DNA of 6,269 bases, from positions 1 to 6,269 of the forward strand of contig CAZMLC010000115.1 of assembly GCA_964567125.1 (NCBI GenBank), in the 5' to 3' direction. Numbering within the stretch: position 1 is the stretch's first letter; each line of letters starts with the position of its first letter. The stretch comes from CAZMLC01 sp964567125 (GTDB lineage: Bacteria; Verrucomicrobiota; Kiritimatiellia; RFP12; UBA1067). This document shows, piece by piece, positions 4,961-6,269 of this stretch. The notes below the pieces were generated by a model. It saw nothing but the letters and a program-made list of their open reading frames with translations. It was not told the origin of the DNA and did not search any database. Position numbers and translations under genes: made by a program.

Positions 4961-6269
4961 AGTTCTGGCTGAAAATTGAGCCCACACCTGTGGGGTTGAT
5001 CTTCTGCTCAGCGGCGCGTACCGCGGAGCCGACAGTGTCAGTCATGCCGGTAAAGCCGGGACCACCTCCTGCGACGTAGCCATCGCTGCGTCCCGAAGCA
5101 TCCCGGCTGACCCAAAACGAATAGAGCGCTCCGCGCGTTACCGTAAAGCGGAAGCAGACGGGTTTGTTGCGCAGCGCTGAGAGATCGGTGCTGCCTTTCC
5201 ACGTAACGGGAATCAGAGTGGCATCGGTTGTGATCGGCGTGCAGTTTTCAGCGGTGTAGGGTGCAATCGGCGCACCGGACGGATCGAGAATTTCAATCTT
5301 CAACGCTCCTTTTGCGCAGGCCGCGTTGACAAAGAGCTGCGCGCCGGTAAAGACCACGGGACGGGTGGTCAGCATGCCTTCGTCTGCGGCCTCCATGGCC
5401 GCGAAGCCATCGCGGCGCAGGAACGCGATACCGGTGGCGCCGCGATCATACATGCCGTTCTTCAACCAGAAGCGGTTGGTCTTGGTTGCATCGCCTTGAA
5501 AGGCCGAATAGTAGAACCAGAGGGTATCGCCGCGGATGCAGCAGAGGTTGCCGAGCGACTGCACATAGCCGCGATCCCAGACATCGCGCCGCTCCGCGCG
5601 AATGGCGATCCGCCGATCCGGGCGCGACCAGTGGAAACCGTCGCGGCTGTAAGAAAAATTCAACTCAGTGATTTTTGGTAATCCCTGTTTTTCACAGACA
5701 TCATTTTCCGGACCATGATGGATCTCAAAGAAACCCAGCATCAGACTTTCATAGGCCACGGCATCAAGGTTGTAAAGTTGCGGAGTCCGTTTGGTGTCCG
5801 GATCTTTGGGGTCATCCTGATCCGCTGCAGCCCAGACCACGGGACCGTTCTTCGGCCAGGCCGCGCCCTTGAGAAAATCGTCGCATTCCCAGTAGTGGCG
5901 CGAACGGCCACGAAAACTGGAACGTAAACTATAGATCCATTTCTTACGGAAGGGATTATAGAATGCCGTGCTGCGGTCTCCTGTTTCTCCTGTGACGACG
6001 CGGTTGGTCCAGTGAATGCCGTCAGCGGAGGTCATGCTGATGCCGGGCATGTTGCCGCCAGGCGCACGCATGAACATTTTGTATCGCTGCAGCGGATCAG
6101 CGGCGTTCCAGTCCGGAACCACGGTCCAGGAGTCGGGCGTGAGATCGGGCGGCAGCACCTGGTTGGTGCCCGGGTTGATATCCAGAGCGGGACGCTCCCA
6201 GTGGAGTCCGTCGCGGCTGGTGGCATAGCAGATGGTGTGGATCCAGCCGGCCTCGTACCACATTTTAAA
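4959..6269 (-). CDS. Glycosidase-like beta-propeller protein (GH32/GH43-type fold), 5' end outside window
   Basis: The frame is open to the right edge (the first visible codons read F-K-M-W-Y-E-A-G-W), so at least 436 residues are seen and the N-terminus, including any signal peptide, is missing. Numbering from the Met at 6263, three repeats of the form S-x-D-G-x-H-W occur: SRDGLHW (16-22), SADGIHW (79-85) and SRDGFHW (206-212). These mark blades of five-bladed propellers of the GH32/GH43 type. A C-terminal segment (about 277-410) includes GIAFLRRDGFAAM, a beta-sandwich-like stretch from LFVNA to KPVCFRF, and the ending GPGFTGMTDT. This architecture is familiar from PVC-group proteins usually annotated only as hypothetical or glycosyl hydrolase family 32-like. 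Catalytic acids cannot be assigned from the sequence alone. It is the first visible gene of the operon, so the operon promoter lies further right. Confidence 0.82.
   Translation of the reverse strand, partial: FKMWYEAGWIHTICYATSRDGLHWERPALDINPGTNQVLPPDLTPDSWTVVPDWNAADPLQRYKMFMRAPGGNMPGISMTSADGIHWTNRVVTGETGDRSTAFYNPFRKKWIYSLRSSFRGRSRHYWECDDFLKGAAWPKNGPVVWAAADQDDPKDPDTKRTPQLYNLDAVAYESLMLGFFEIHHGPENDVCEKQGLPKITELNFSYSRDGFHWSRPDRRIAIRAERRDVWDRGYVQSLGNLCCIRGDTLWFYYSAFQGDATKTNRFWLKNGMYDRGATGIAFLRRDGFAAMEAADEGMLTTRPVVFTGAQLFVNAACAKGALKIEILDPSGAPIAPYTAENCTPITTDATLIPVTWKGSTDLSALRNKPVCFRFTVTRGALYSFWVSRDASGRSDGYVAGGGPGFTGMTDTVGSAVRAAEQKINPTGVGSIFSQN

Noticed and set aside
4423..4962. Plus-strand open frame of 179 codons across the N gap
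   Set aside because: It is antisense to the aldolase and is held open partly by unknown bases; no motif is visible.

Overview
The window looks like a carbohydrate-utilisation cluster from a PVC-group bacterium (Verrucomicrobiota, Lentisphaerota, Kiritimatiellota or Planctomycetota). This assignment rests on gene content and protein style: a secreted beta-helix protein with an N-terminal SPRG-type motif, a glycosidase-like propeller of a kind common in that group, and moderate-to-high GC. No marker gene is present, so it is an inference. The run of exactly 100 Ns indicates a draft or metagenome scaffold.

All five genes lie on the minus strand. In transcription order (right to left) they are: (1) a glycosidase-like beta-propeller protein, cut by the right edge (4959-6269); (2) an HpcH/HpaI-family class II aldolase, interrupted by the N gap (4312-4947); (3) an NRAMP-fold membrane transporter (3048-4292); (4) a secreted sialidase-like BNR/Asp-box propeller protein (1678-2928); (5) a secreted right-handed parallel beta-helix protein, possibly GH141-like, that is open to the left edge (1-1517). 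Genes 1-3 are tightly packed (11 and 19 nt gaps, with the aldolase ribosome binding site overlapping the preceding stop codon), so they are probably one transcript. Gene 4 follows after 119 nt that hold a perfect 12-bp palindrome with an AACGTT core. Gene 5 follows after 160 nt that hold a hairpin and a near-consensus sigma70-type promoter.

A reasonable model: the secreted or envelope beta-helix and propeller enzymes release sugars from a complex glycan. The sugar acid made from such a sugar is then split by the aldolase into pyruvate and an aldehyde. A 2-keto-3-deoxy-L-fuconate or -L-rhamnonate type substrate would fit the family and the possible GH141 link, but this is not proven. The most unusual member is the transporter. 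It has the NRAMP fold and conserved flanking motifs, but the two motifs that form the NRAMP metal site (DPGN in TM1 and MPH in TM6) are both replaced, so its substrate may not be a classical divalent metal.

The plus strand shows only shadow reading frames. No tRNA, rRNA, CRISPR or mobile element was seen.
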